A stretch of DNA of 64,000 nt from Nodularia sphaerocarpa UHCC 0038 (lineage in GTDB: Bacteria > Cyanobacteriota > Cyanobacteriia > Cyanobacteriales > Nostocaceae): NCBI RefSeq assembly GCF_022376295.1, contig NZ_CP060140.1, forward strand, positions 3,848,356 to 3,912,355. Direction: 5' to 3'. Positions 52,961-61,871 of the stretch are shown here, one piece after another (within the stretch, counting starts at the first letter, position 1; each line of letters opens with the position of its first letter). The translations under genes were made by a program, and so were the position numbers. Below the pieces are notes generated by a model, which was not told the origin of the DNA, ran no database searches, and was given only the letters and a program-made list of their open reading frames with translations.

Positions 52961-53458
52961 ATGGTGTCTCCCCAACCCATTAACCCTGCTCCCGGACAAG
53001 AATCAGTGTGGGATTACCCCCGTCCCCCTCGCCTAGAAGACACAAACAAACATATTCAAATCATCTTTAATGGAGTCACAATTGCGGACACCCACAACGC
53101 CAAGCGGGTGTTAGAAACCAGTCATCCACCGGGTTACTACATTCCCCCTGCTGACATCAAAATGGAACACCTAGTACGGATGCCAAAATCTAGTTTTTGT
53201 GAATGGAAAGGCTCTGCTGGTTACTACACCATCCGCGTGGGTGATAAAGAAGCACAGAATGCGGCTTGGTTCTATCCCGACCCCACACCAACATTTGCAT
53301 CTATTAAAGATTATGTAGCATTTTATGCCCATCTCATGGATGGTTGCTACGTCGATGGCGAAAAAGTCCAACCGCAACCGGGTAACTTTTACGGTGGTTG
53401 GGTGACTAACGATATTGTCGGACCATTCAAAGGTAGTCCCGGCACTTGGGGATGGTAA
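52961..53458 (+). CDS. DUF427 domain protein
   Basis: The ATG at 52961 is chosen over a TTG 2 codons earlier. About 165 residues. DUF427 motifs are VTIADTHNAKRVLETSHPPGYYIPPADIKME, FCEWKGSAGYYTI, NAAWFYPDPT and DYVAFY. The C-terminal extension has PQPGNFYGGWVTNDIVGPFKGSPG. The family has no established biochemical role. The DUF427 core is complete. Confidence 0.85.
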   Translation: MVSPQPINPAPGQESVWDYPRPPRLEDTNKHIQIIFNGVTIADTHNAKRVLETSHPPGYYIPPADIKMEHLVRMPKSSFCEWKGSAGYYTIRVGDKEAQNAAWFYPDPTPTFASIKDYVAFYAHLMDGCYVDGEKVQPQPGNFYGGWVTNDIVGPFKGSPGTWGW

Positions 53459-53467
53459 ATTAATACA

Positions 53468-53495
53468 GTAGAGACGTTCCATGGAACGTCTCTAC
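53468..53495. repeat. Solo core palindrome of the family A element
   Basis: The 28-bp perfect palindrome (half-site GTAGAGACGTTCCA) without the outer inverted ends; located just after the DUF427 gene. Confidence 0.8.
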
Positions 53496-53613
53496 AGTGT
53501 TTGTAGTAAGCACTTGAGTGCTTAAAAAATCAGGACTAAAGTCCTGACTACAAACTTGCTGACCTATCCATTTAAACTTATGAGCAGCTATCCACACTTT
53601 TTTTTAAATTGGT

Positions 53614-54006
53614 CTATTCAGCTAAATATTGTTCTGCTTGTAACTTAAGTTTATCTCCCTCTAATAGCACTTGGTCAATGTCATCTTTAACATCCATATA
53701 AGGTTGTCTTAAGCTGATTTTCTCTGACTGAATAGCCCTCCTTGTGCTTTGTCGTATTTGACCAGCAAACTTGCGTTGACCAAACAAATCTAGTCCTAAT
53801 GAGATAATACTGTCAGGAGTAGTTTGTGTAGCCTGTTGGTTAATTTCTTTAATACCCAAATTAACCTCCTTTTTAATAGCTCGTAATTGTTTTTGAATTA
53901 AGTTGATATTTTTTATTTGTAATTTAACTGATTTAGGACTATCTAGGGTTAAAATCATTTGTTGTCTCAGGTGATAAATTTGCAATTGAGTTTCTTGTAA
54001 GTTCAT
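53614..54006 (-). CDS. Coiled-coil protein of unknown function
   Basis: 130 residues, nearly all helical. IKNINLIQKQLRAIKKEVNLGIKEINQQA forms a strong coiled coil; LISLGLDLFGQRKFAGQIRQSTRRAIQSE follows. No signal peptide, one short hydrophobic stretch. It lies 117 bp downstream of the coiled-coil membrane protein gene on the same strand, suggesting they are one transcription unit and perhaps functional partners. No family recognised. Confidence 0.6.
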   Translation of the reverse strand: MNLQETQLQIYHLRQQMILTLDSPKSVKLQIKNINLIQKQLRAIKKEVNLGIKEINQQATQTTPDSIISLGLDLFGQRKFAGQIRQSTRRAIQSEKISLRQPYMDVKDDIDQVLLEGDKLKLQAEQYLAE

Positions 54007-54123
54007 AGCTACTTCCCCTTAAAAATCAATCTTCATTTCTCTTGTGCTGATATTCCAACTACGAAATTAGTGACTATTCCTGAAAAAATAGTTGCAGATT
54101 TTCTTTACCTACAAGGAAACAGT

Positions 54124-55122
54124 CTAAAATCTGTTAAACCATTTAAAATCTGTTAACTTATCTAAAGCTGTCAATCGCTCGTTCATAGAATCAAAGACCT
54201 GATTAAATTGCGAACTTTCCGCAGCTTGATTTTGTTTAATTTTCTCTAATTCCTGAAATTTTTCCCCAAGAGTTTGATGCAAATGCTTTATTGATTGGTC
54301 AATTTCTTCTAACCGGGATTGAAAAACCTGAATCTGTTGATTAACTTGGGAAAACTCTCTATCTTGATCTTGTTTGATTTTGCTGCATTCCGCCAATTGC
54401 TGCTGATTGCTTTCACTGCAACTTTGTTTCCCAAGAGTTTGATGCAAATGCTTTATTGATTGGTCAATTTCTTCTAACCGGGATTGAAAAACCTGAACCT
54501 GTTGATTAACTTGGGAAAACTCTTTGTCTTGATGTTGTTTAATTTTGCTGCATTCCGCCAATTGCTGCTGATTGCTTTCACTACAACTTTTGACCGATTT
54601 ATCAATTTCCTCAACTCGCAAATTCAGGGACTGAAATTGTTGCTCAAATTGTGATAAATCAGTTTGGTTATGCTGTAATTTTAATAATATTTGCTCTTGA
54701 TTCTGAATAGTGTTGCTCAAATTTATGATAGAATCATCAAACTGATTTAAGCGATTATTAACTGTTTGAATTTTTTGATTAACTTCGTCAAATACGGTAC
54801 TGAGTTTTTGGATTGATATCTCAATTTTTTGGTCAATCACTTGAGTTAATTGTTGTCTCCAATCTTCAATTTGTTGCAAACGATCATTAGATATATCCAT
54901 AGTTTCCTGAAGATTTTGTAGAGTTATTTGTAGTTGGGAAATTTGTTGTTGAGACTGGAAAGCATTCAACTTGGGACGATTAGCTAAATTTAACGCCAAA
55001 CTTAAAATCAGAGGAACAGCGACATAAATCACCTGCTGAGTCACTGCGCCTGCGATCGCTCCTAATATTGATAAACTCAACAATACATACTCGCTAATTT
55101 GTAGCCATTGACGGTTACTCAT
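54124..55122 (-). CDS. Membrane-anchored coiled-coil protein with a 55-residue tandem repeat
   Basis: 332 residues. Two N-terminal membrane helices (about 8-45), then a long coiled coil to the C-terminus, rich in Gln and Leu. The unit SESNQQQLAECSKIKQ...LEEIDQSIKHLHQTLG occurs twice, in DNA copies 165 bp apart with very few differences (about 54258-54422 and 54423-54587), pointing to a recent duplication. It may act as a structural or tethering protein. The Cys in each unit (CSES, ECSK) could allow crosslinks. Function unknown. Confidence 0.65.
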   Translation of the reverse strand: MSNRQWLQISEYVLLSLSILGAIAGAVTQQVIYVAVPLILSLALNLANRPKLNAFQSQQQISQLQITLQNLQETMDISNDRLQQIEDWRQQLTQVIDQKIEISIQKLSTVFDEVNQKIQTVNNRLNQFDDSIINLSNTIQNQEQILLKLQHNQTDLSQFEQQFQSLNLRVEEIDKSVKSCSESNQQQLAECSKIKQHQDKEFSQVNQQVQVFQSRLEEIDQSIKHLHQTLGKQSCSESNQQQLAECSKIKQDQDREFSQVNQQIQVFQSRLEEIDQSIKHLHQTLGEKFQELEKIKQNQAAESSQFNQVFDSMNERLTALDKLTDFKWFNRF

Positions 55123-55291
55123 GTGATTAATGATTCTAATGCTACTGTAATTATATATACTTTCACCTCATTCAACAACCTGGTTAAAACGCCTATATTT
55201 AACTACTGTGGAAGAAGGTATGGCGGACTATACCCGATAAGTTGCTCAAAAGCAACAGATTTTGAGCAACTGACCACTTACAGGTATAATA

Positions 55292-55486
55292 TTGCTGCTA
55301 GTCACCGCAGGATTAGGAATTAGGTGTGGAATTGGTTTTATGGTCGGACTGCAAAATCCCTACATTTTATTAGCACTGTCAGGAACCGGATTACCCTTAG
55401 CAAGTATGCTGCTTTATCCGCCCCTCCAACGCCGCAAGTTAATTGCTAAATACCGTAAGTCTGAGGAGCATTTGATTAAACCATAG
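55292..55486 (+). CDS. Possible small membrane protein
   Basis: A frame of 64 codons starting TTG at 55292 (or ATG at 55340) encodes two predicted membrane helices (LLVTAGLGIRCGIGFMVGL and YILLALSGTGLPLASMLLY) and a basic tail with RRKLIAKYRKSEEH. Plausible as a small hydrophobic protein but with no recognised family and no clear ribosome-binding site. Confidence 0.4.
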   Translation: MLLVTAGLGIRCGIGFMVGLQNPYILLALSGTGLPLASMLLYPPLQRRKLIAKYRKSEEHLIKP

Positions 55487-55739
55487 ATTTTTGAGTTTTT
55501 TAACGCAAAGGTTCGCAAAGGTCGCGCAAAGGTTCGCAAAGGGTTCTAAGTGAGCCAAGTGAGCCAAGGGTTAAAACCCCTGTCTCATAGCTGAAGTCGG
55601 ATAAATCCGACTAGGTTTGAGGTGGGAATTATCTGTTGAGTCAGTTTTAACTGACTTGTAGTATTAGACAGAGAATTTATTCTCTGGCTGGCTGTGGCGG
55701 GATGGTATACTTGCTCAGATTTAACAAACCACGATATAA

Positions 55740-55754
55740 TGATAATGATTATCA
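55740..55754. promoter_or_regulatory. Zur-type box (TGATAATGATTATCA)
   Basis: A perfect 7-1-7 inverted repeat that matches the reported cyanobacterial Zur operator TGATAATNATTATCA. It lies 22 bp upstream of the ATG of the FAD-dependent protein (55776). A Fur box differs in having a 9-1-9 pattern of GATAAT units. Confidence 0.8.
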
Positions 55755-55775
55755 GTATATTTAAAAGATTTATTA

Positions 55776-56996
55776 ATGGATATTCATCCATCACAGTTAC
55801 CCAGTCAAATTGACTTGGCGATTATCGGGGCTGGTCCTCATGCTTTAACTTTGGTAACGCATCTGCTGCAAAAACGCCAAACTATGCGCGGTCGCTTTTT
55901 GGTGTTTGACCCCAGTGGGACATGGATGAGTCGATGGCAACAACAATTCGCTGCTTTAGATATACCACATTTGCGATCGCCTGCGGTACACCATCCCGAT
56001 CCGAATCCTTTCGCTTTGCGGAAATTTGCGGAATCTCGCCCTGATGAGTTATTTCCTCCCTACGATTTACCGGGAACTCAGCTATTTGAGGATATGTGTG
56101 CAGATGTGATTCAACGCTGGGATTTACAAAATCAAGTTGTCAAGGCTGAAATAATTCGTCTTGAACCTTTATCTCAGGGTTTTCGGTTGTGGTTACATGA
56201 TGGACGTTCTATCATAGCCAGACGGGTGGTGCTGGCTACTGGGGGCGGTAAAATCCAGCTACCTGATTGGGTAAGTCAAATTACAGCCAAGTATCCTTTA
56301 GATAAGTTATGTCATTCTTGCAAAGTAGATTTACGTAAGCATTCATTGGCTGGTGAAAGAATATTAATTGTCGGTGGTGGTTTGACCAGTGGACATTTGG
56401 CAATTGGGGCTTTAGCTCGTGGTGCTAAAGTACACCTAATATTTCGGCGACAGTTGCAAGCGAAGTTATTTGATGCTGAACCGGGTTGGTTGGGACCAAA
56501 GTATCTGAAAGCATTTTTTGCTGAGTCTGATTACCAAAAGCGCTGGGAAATGATTCAGCAAGCCCGGAATGGTGGTTCGATGACTCAGGCGATCGCCATG
56601 CAGTTGCGTCGGGCAGTGCGTCATGGTAATCTAATCATGGATGAATATTGCCAAATTCAAACAGCCCAATGGTTAGAGCATCATTGGCAAGTCCAATGTA
56701 ATAACGCCAGTGAGTACGAATGTGAACGGATATGGCTCTGCACTGGCAATAAATTTGATGTGACTGCTGAACCATTATTAAGCGAAATCTTAGAAATTCA
56801 CCCGATTTCTATAGTTAACGGCTTACCAATTTTGAATGATTATCTACGTTGGTCTGGTTGTGAATTATTTATTATGGGTGGGTTAGCAGCTTTGCAAGTC
56901 GGACCAACAGCGCGGAATTTATCAGGCGCGAGAATGGCTAGTGAAAAAATTGTCCCGGCAATTGTCAAGTCAAAAGTGGCTTATGCAAGTTCTTGA
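55776..56996 (+). CDS. FAD/NAD(P)-binding protein of the lysine N6-hydroxylase-like type
   Basis: 406 residues. FAD motif DLAIIGAGPHALTLVTHLL, an NADPH-type fold ILIVGGGLTSGHLAIGALA, and VVLATGGGKI between them. The third region has a GCELFIMGGLAALQVGPTARNLSGAR closing motif. The family resembles the N-hydroxylating flavoproteins and the FAD/NAD(P)-binding proteins of cyanobacterial metal-response loci; a substrate is not known. Its position behind a Zur box and upstream of a ZnuA-like gene suggests a role in zinc limitation, by inference. Confidence 0.8.
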   Translation: MDIHPSQLPSQIDLAIIGAGPHALTLVTHLLQKRQTMRGRFLVFDPSGTWMSRWQQQFAALDIPHLRSPAVHHPDPNPFALRKFAESRPDELFPPYDLPGTQLFEDMCADVIQRWDLQNQVVKAEIIRLEPLSQGFRLWLHDGRSIIARRVVLATGGGKIQLPDWVSQITAKYPLDKLCHSCKVDLRKHSLAGERILIVGGGLTSGHLAIGALARGAKVHLIFRRQLQAKLFDAEPGWLGPKYLKAFFAESDYQKRWEMIQQARNGGSMTQAIAMQLRRAVRHGNLIMDEYCQIQTAQWLEHHWQVQCNNASEYECERIWLCTGNKFDVTAEPLLSEILEIHPISIVNGLPILNDYLRWSGCELFIMGGLAALQVGPTARNLSGARMASEKIVPAIVKSKVAYASS

Positions 56997-57106
56997 TAGT
57001 TTTTTTGTTACTATTCTAGATTTTTGGTGCGTTGCGCTACGCGACAACACACCCTACTAAACTACTAAACTGATAAAAATCAAATATGCGCTTTCTAGAA
57101 CCCTTG

Positions 57107-57134
57107 TAGAAACGTTTCATGAAACGTTTCTACA
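57107..57134. repeat. Variant core palindrome with compensatory changes
   Basis: The 28-bp palindrome with half-site GTAGAAACGTTTCA; both arms are changed in the same way relative to the family form, so pairing is retained. Confidence 0.75.
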
Positions 57135-57140
57135 TTCAAG

Positions 57141-58139
57141 TTACAGAGCAGCTTTTGGGGTAAATATTAAGTAAGTTCCTCCCAAACCTTCGACAATTGT
57201 GCGTGTATTAGCAACCATCATTTTCTGATAGGTATCTGCTTCGCTTCCTGGTTCACTCAGTCCATTAGTATATAGTAGCCTTCTTGACAGTCTCACATTT
57301 GCTTCTGTAGCCACCGGTTCAATTAATTGGGGGTTAATTGTGGTGTCTGCAAATATTGTTGGTACTTGCGCTTGCTGAATAGTTTTCGCCCAATTTTTGA
57401 CTTGTGTATCTGTGATATTTCCCCCACCACTGACACCGTTTAACCCGACTACCAAAGGTATTTTGTAGGCTGTGGTGTAATAATTGAGGATATTATTAGT
57501 TGTGACTAATTTGCGTTGATTATCAGGAATAGTATTTATTCTTGATTTTATCCAACTATCAAGTTGAGTTAGTTCATTTTTAAGGACTGTGGTATTACCA
57601 CTATATAATGTGGAATTTTCAGGTTGTAATTTTTCTAAATTTTTGCTAATTACCTCTACCATCCTGATAGTATTCTGAGGATTGTGCCAAATATGAGGAT
57701 TAGTTAAATTTTGACCAGAGGCTTGAAATTGCTGTGGTTGAGTCACCGCTAGTTGATTTACAGCTATTTTGGGGGCAGAATTTTGACTTTCTGCAACTAT
57801 TTTGCTCAATTCTGGTTTTAAATTATAACCACTATACAGAATTAGATTAGCTTGTGCGATCGCTTCCTCGTCTCCCGGTCTGAGTTGATATAGGTAGGAG
57901 TCGTTACCAGGAGAACCCAAGCAAATCAGGTTAATTGTATTTTCGGCTACCTGTCTAGTTAAGTCACAAAGTACAGTTGTAGTGGCGACAACGCGGGGAA
58001 GATTCTCATCTATCCTAGTAGTTTTCTGAGTGAATGAAGTGCTTCCTGCTTGATTTCCACAGCCAAAAAATGCAATTGTGAAGAGGGCTAATGTAGCTCG
58101 TAAAGAATTATTTGATAGTATTTTTTTTAGCATCATCAA
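57141..58139 (-). CDS. ZnuA/MntC-like ABC-transporter binding protein with altered metal ligands
   Basis: 332 residues. A lipoprotein-type signal ends FFGCG. Family motifs: PRVVATTTVLCDLTRQVA, NLTNPHIWHNPQNT, NQRKLVTTNN, and YQKMMVANT. In the metal-binding family four residues bind metal. Here only the second (His in PHIWHN) is kept; the first site reads GNDSYLYQL (Tyr), the third TTNNILNYY (Asn), and the fourth YTNGLS (Asn for Asp). No permease or ATPase gene is adjacent. It may bind another ligand, or bind metal weakly. Confidence 0.82.
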   Translation of the reverse strand: MMMLKKILSNNSLRATLALFTIAFFGCGNQAGSTSFTQKTTRIDENLPRVVATTTVLCDLTRQVAENTINLICLGSPGNDSYLYQLRPGDEEAIAQANLILYSGYNLKPELSKIVAESQNSAPKIAVNQLAVTQPQQFQASGQNLTNPHIWHNPQNTIRMVEVISKNLEKLQPENSTLYSGNTTVLKNELTQLDSWIKSRINTIPDNQRKLVTTNNILNYYTTAYKIPLVVGLNGVSGGGNITDTQVKNWAKTIQQAQVPTIFADTTINPQLIEPVATEANVRLSRRLLYTNGLSEPGSEADTYQKMMVANTRTIVEGLGGTYLIFTPKAAL

Positions 58140-58672
58140 CTCCTAATTAATGTATAAAAACTATGGGAAATTTAAAATAGTGAATGTGGTGATGATCGTG
58201 GTTATTACTCATACAAATGAATCTCAAGCAATTTTAGCCCTAACTTGAGAAAGTGTGAAAATTGATTTCCTCTTTGATTCCTCCAAAATACTTCACTATA
58301 CTTTATGGAATAGTTCCAATGAATACCAATAGTTTAGATTATGATAGCAAGCGTCTCTGGTCAAAATTAGCAGTAAAACTAGCCCTGGCGACTAGAAGTC
58401 GCAGCTACACAAACAAAACCCACCTACGTGGGTTTAAAATCCTTAGTTTCTCGTTAGTCCGCGCAGGGGAGACGATTTTTGTGTAGTAGCGTATCGCTAA
58501 CGCAAAGCGTAGCCATATTATATTTGGCCAAAACTTTTAAAACATCCTCTTAATTCCCGTTTCAGATAAAGACAGTTGTCCTTGCAAAACATTGTCCCTG
58601 CGTCGGTTATGAAAACTCAGGTGACAAGCGGTGCATGATGTTAAGAAATAGCCAAATATAAGCTGATATTAT
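58140..58672. other. Spacer with a truncated family B element
   Basis: 533 bp. The left 230 bp should hold the promoter of the ZnuA-like gene; no exact Zur box was found there. 58378-58550 is a family B MITE-like element lacking its left end. The remaining 120 bp are unassigned. Confidence 0.55.
58378..58550 (+). mobile_element. MITE-like element, family B (truncated copy 3)
   Basis: Has the internal GGCGACTAGAAGTCGC and ACCCACCTACGTGGGT hairpins and the right end ACTTTTAAAACATCCTCT; the left inverted end is missing. Confidence 0.65.
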
Positions 58673-59107
58673 CTACTTATTCGTAACTTCTAATTCCTCA
58701 CTTTCTGAAACATTTAACTCATCAATTTTTAAAGCATCTTCTTTAATCAAAGCTGCTTTTGCACGAGCTTCTAGTATTTCTTCATAATATTCTTCAGGTG
58801 TTAAACCATAATCCCTTTTAACGTAGGCAATTTTATCTTTAATGCAGTCCTCAACCATTGATTTGACATCAACAAGATAGTAATCTTCATTGAATGATTT
58901 AATATGTATCTTATGAGTTATTGAAGGAATCGCGAGTTTTTTTAGACCTCTTGCTTCTTTTAATACCCGACTACCTACTAAATTGTCGTTAACATCAAAA
59001 CAACTAAAAATGGTTTTGCCTTTTGTATTTCTTTTTAAAGCTGGTTTAAATCCTATAAAAATATCAACTGATGGGAATACACGGGTTAAAAACAAAAAAT
59101 TATCCAT
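58673..59107 (-). CDS. Protein of unknown function in the zinc-linked region
   Basis: From the ATG at 59107 the product is 144 residues (MDNFLFLTRVFPSVDIFIGFKP...). The N-terminal 85 residues are alpha/beta, with IFSCFDVNDN and HKIHIKSFNEDYYLVDV. The C-terminal part is charged and helical (TPEEYYEEILEARAKAALIKEDA). No signal peptide, no known family. A low-G+C gene with its own spacers. Confidence 0.55.
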   Translation of the reverse strand: MDNFLFLTRVFPSVDIFIGFKPALKRNTKGKTIFSCFDVNDNLVGSRVLKEARGLKKLAIPSITHKIHIKSFNEDYYLVDVKSMVEDCIKDKIAYVKRDYGLTPEEYYEEILEARAKAALIKEDALKIDELNVSESEELEVTNK

Positions 59108-59184
59108 TGTCATTTCCTGGTGGTTTATTTAATTATCTAAAAGGACACAGCAATGCTGCGCCCTGAAACTCTTTATACTGTTAA

Positions 59185-59457
59185 TTAAAAATCTCCCGAT
59201 GGTAATTTGCCTTGGAGCATTTCAAATTTAGACTGAACACAAGTGGCGCAATTGCAACCAAGTTGATCCATGATTGGGTTAGATGCTCTTGTGGCATGAA
59301 GCGTTACTAGTTCGCTCATGGGTTGGGTAGATGTTACCGAAATCATTTGTGTCGCGAATTGAGGATTAAGACTAGATGCTTGTGCAGGATTTGCTACCAA
59401 TAGTATAGAGGTAAGAAATACAGGACAGGCAAGCAAAATCATTTTGGCTATGTTCAT
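59185..59457 (-). CDS. Small exported protein with a CxCxxC motif
   Basis: 90 residues. A clear Sec signal peptide ends NPAQASS (about residue 28). The mature part is short, polar, and has GCNCATCVQ near the end: three Cys in a CxCxxC pattern that could bind metal or form disulfides. Its position between a ZnuA-like and a COG0523 gene makes a metal link possible, but nothing else supports it. No family recognised. Confidence 0.65.
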   Translation of the reverse strand: MNIAKMILLACPVFLTSILLVANPAQASSLNPQFATQMISVTSTQPMSELVTLHATRASNPIMDQLGCNCATCVQSKFEMLQGKLPSGDF

Positions 59458-59534
59458 AATTCACAGATAAATACTATTTCTGATACAGCATAACCAATTA
59501 ATTGACTACCTTCAACCTACATAATTTTGTATTT

Positions 59535-60596
59535 TTAACTACGTCCGAATCCTTGACCTCGTAAGACCTTAGACCAAATTAGTAATTCGCCTTTGTCACC
59601 ACCTGCGGCGAGGAATTTACCTTCAGGATGCCAAGCTAGGCTAGAAAACCCTGCGGAAACGCCTGTCAGCACTTGGGTTACTTGTTTAGCTTTGTTCCAC
59701 AAACACAACCAGCCATCACTAGCGGCGGAAGCGAGAAGGAAGCTGTTAGGCGCAAAGGCGATCGCCGTGATAATATCGACGTGATTGGTTAAAACTCGTG
59801 CTTCCCAACCCAAGGATTCGTCTTCTAGTTTTTCCCAAACTACGATACCTTCAACGCTGGAAGATGCCAAAATCGGCGCACCCAGTTTAGTAGTAGCTTC
59901 TGACCATGCTAATTGCCTGATTTTACCAGGGAAGCCACGCATTACCCAAGGATCGGGATTGTTCCATTCTAAAACGGCGATACTGCGATCCATGTTACCA
60001 GAAGCTAGGAATTTGCCATCGGGTGACCAAGCCATTGCTATACTGACAGTAGCCATATCTAAAAGATATGGTTCTTGATCCCAGTTTTGGCTGTCCCAAA
60101 TCTTCACTCCCTGATAGCCACCAATGGCTAGGTATTGCCCATCTCTGCGCCAATCAATACCTAATACTGAGGAGTTATCAAAGTTGAGTGTAACAACAAC
60201 TTCTTTAGTATCAGCATCCCATACTTGGACGTAACGCCCTAAACTAAAGGCTAGTTGGTTACTGGTAGGACTCCAAGCTATTTTATCTACCCATGCGGGG
60301 GCGTTTTCCAGCGTAGCAATTAATTGAGTATCTTGCCAAATTTTTACCTGTCCATCTTGTCCACCAATGGCTAAAAATTTGCCATCTGGGGAAAAAGCTA
60401 CGCAGTCTACTGATGTCCCGTTACCAGTCTGTAAGGTGGTGAGGTTGCCATCATTCCACAGTACCACTTCACCTGCTGCGGTGGTGGCTGCGAGAATTTT
60501 ATTATAGGGCGACCAGGCGATCGCAGTCACATAATCAGAAAGCGTCGTTGAATAGTGTTCTTCAAATTCCTTCGTTTTGCTAGCTGTGGGATTCAT
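59535..60596 (-). CDS. WD40-repeat protein (beta-propeller)
   Basis: 353 residues, about seven WD40 units, with repeated FSPDGKFLAIGGQDGQVKIW and WSPDGKFLASGNMDRSIAV patterns, enough for a full seven-blade propeller. No catalytic domain. A protein-interaction platform. It follows the COG0523 gene by 74 bp on the same strand and could be cotranscribed, in line with known cyanobacterial pairing of COG0523 genes with nearby unknown genes. A palindrome (60642-60661) lies in the gap. Confidence 0.88.
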   Translation of the reverse strand: MNPTASKTKEFEEHYSTTLSDYVTAIAWSPYNKILAATTAAGEVVLWNDGNLTTLQTGNGTSVDCVAFSPDGKFLAIGGQDGQVKIWQDTQLIATLENAPAWVDKIAWSPTSNQLAFSLGRYVQVWDADTKEVVVTLNFDNSSVLGIDWRRDGQYLAIGGYQGVKIWDSQNWDQEPYLLDMATVSIAMAWSPDGKFLASGNMDRSIAVLEWNNPDPWVMRGFPGKIRQLAWSEATTKLGAPILASSSVEGIVVWEKLEDESLGWEARVLTNHVDIITAIAFAPNSFLLASAASDGWLCLWNKAKQVTQVLTGVSAGFSSLAWHPEGKFLAAGGDKGELLIWSKVLRGQGFGRS

Positions 60597-60641
60597 AATC
60601 TGTGCAGATGTAAAAAGGGAATGGGAAAATGTTCCTTGTAC

Positions 60642-60661
60642 AGACGCGATTAATCGCGTCT
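60642..60661. repeat. Perfect 20-bp palindrome (AGACGCGATTAATCGCGTCT)
   Basis: Located between the COG0523 and WD40 genes. A short dispersed palindromic repeat type; as RNA it would form a perfect hairpin. Confidence 0.75.
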
Positions 60662-60670
60662 CTAGCTAGT

Positions 60671-61642
60671 TCATGCGAAACAGGCGAGAAAATCTTGCTT
60701 TAATTGGGCTTCATCAAGATTCCGACCAATAAAAACTAATTCATTTTTGCGAGTTTCATTTTCTTTCCAAGGGCGGTCAGGTTTACCATCTAAGATCATG
60801 TGTACACCTTGGAACACATATCGATTATCTTCCCCAGCAATATTTAAAATACCTTTCATGCGGAAAATATCTTGTCCTTGGGTACGCAATAATTCCGAAA
60901 GCCAAGCATTGAGTTTTTGTCCATCTAGTTCGCCACTTTCTACCAAAGCTACAGAATAAACTTTTTCATCATGTTGGTGAGCATCTTCACCTAAGAAATC
61001 CGGGTCAATTTCCAAGGCGCGGGCTAGGTCAAAGGCTTTCACACCCAATAAAGCATCCATTCCTAGTTGGGCGTTTTCGGTAGGGTAGATTTTAGCGATC
61101 GCATTCATACTCCGAATCCGCTTTTCTAATTCCTGCAACTGTTCTGGCGTTACCAAATCAGTTTTATTCAGAAGAATGACATCAGCAAAAGCAATCTGTT
61201 CTTGTGCTTCGTCTGCATCCCAATGTTGCCAAATATGCTTCGCATCCACAACAGTTACTACTGCATCTAAAGACAGTAAACTTTGCATATCTTCATCGAC
61301 AAAAAATGTTTGAATTACTGGTGCTGGGTCAGCTAAACCAGTAGTTTCAATTACTAAATGGTCAAACTTATCTCGCCGCTTCATTAAGTTACCTACAATG
61401 CGAATTAAGTCACCACGCACTGTACAGCAAATGCAGCCATTATTCATCTCAAAAATTTCTTCATCTGCATCAATAATCAATTGATTATCAATACCTACTT
61501 CCCCAAATTCATTCACAATTACAGCGACTTTTTTGCCGTGTTCGTAGGTGAGAATGTGGTTTAGTAGTGTGGTTTTTCCTGCACCCAGATAGCCTGTGAG
61601 TACAGTTACAGGTACAGTATTCGTGATTTCTTCAGTCAACAT
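60671..61642 (-). CDS. COG0523 (CobW/ZNG1-type) metal-chaperone GTPase
   Basis: 323 residues. Walker A GYLGAGKTTLL, the family metal motif NNGCICC, and NKTD in LLNKTDLV. The C-terminal CobW_C domain starts near residue 220 and includes a short HQHDEK. These GTPases hand zinc or cobalt to target enzymes; the subset behind Zur sites is made under zinc starvation. A Zur-like sequence lies 28 bp upstream and a second about 230 bp upstream. No cobalamin genes are next to it, so a zinc role is favoured. Confidence 0.92.
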   Translation of the reverse strand: MLTEEITNTVPVTVLTGYLGAGKTTLLNHILTYEHGKKVAVIVNEFGEVGIDNQLIIDADEEIFEMNNGCICCTVRGDLIRIVGNLMKRRDKFDHLVIETTGLADPAPVIQTFFVDEDMQSLLSLDAVVTVVDAKHIWQHWDADEAQEQIAFADVILLNKTDLVTPEQLQELEKRIRSMNAIAKIYPTENAQLGMDALLGVKAFDLARALEIDPDFLGEDAHQHDEKVYSVALVESGELDGQKLNAWLSELLRTQGQDIFRMKGILNIAGEDNRYVFQGVHMILDGKPDRPWKENETRKNELVFIGRNLDEAQLKQDFLACFA

Positions 61643-61669
61643 TGTCTAAATGCCTTTTTTTGATAGTTT

Positions 61670-61684
61670 AGATAATCATTACCA
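61670..61684. promoter_or_regulatory. Zur-like site (AGATAATCATTACCA)
   Basis: Matches 12 of the 14 fixed positions of TGATAATNATTATCA and lies 28 bp upstream of the COG0523 start. Weaker than the site at 55740. Confidence 0.55.
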
Positions 61685-61871
61685 ACCATAATAATTCTTT
61701 TTATATGTTTGTGGTGAATTTACTGTAATTGGTTTTGAGGAAATAATTCCAAGGCTTTAGTAAAAGCCATTTTTGTACTGACGCATCTGCAATAAGTCGT
61801 AAATATTAAGGGCGTTGAGTTAGGAGCAACAGCAATTTTGAACAATTTTTTAATTGATCATCAGATTTGAG

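Noticed and set aside
55740..55754. Fur box reading of the site
   Set aside because: The perfect 7-1-7 symmetry fits the Zur pattern better, and the nearby genes are zinc-related; Fur binding is not excluded.
58262..58486. A 74-codon frame upstream of the ZnuA-like gene
   Set aside because: Its second half is encoded by the family B repeat element, so it is a by-product of the repeat.
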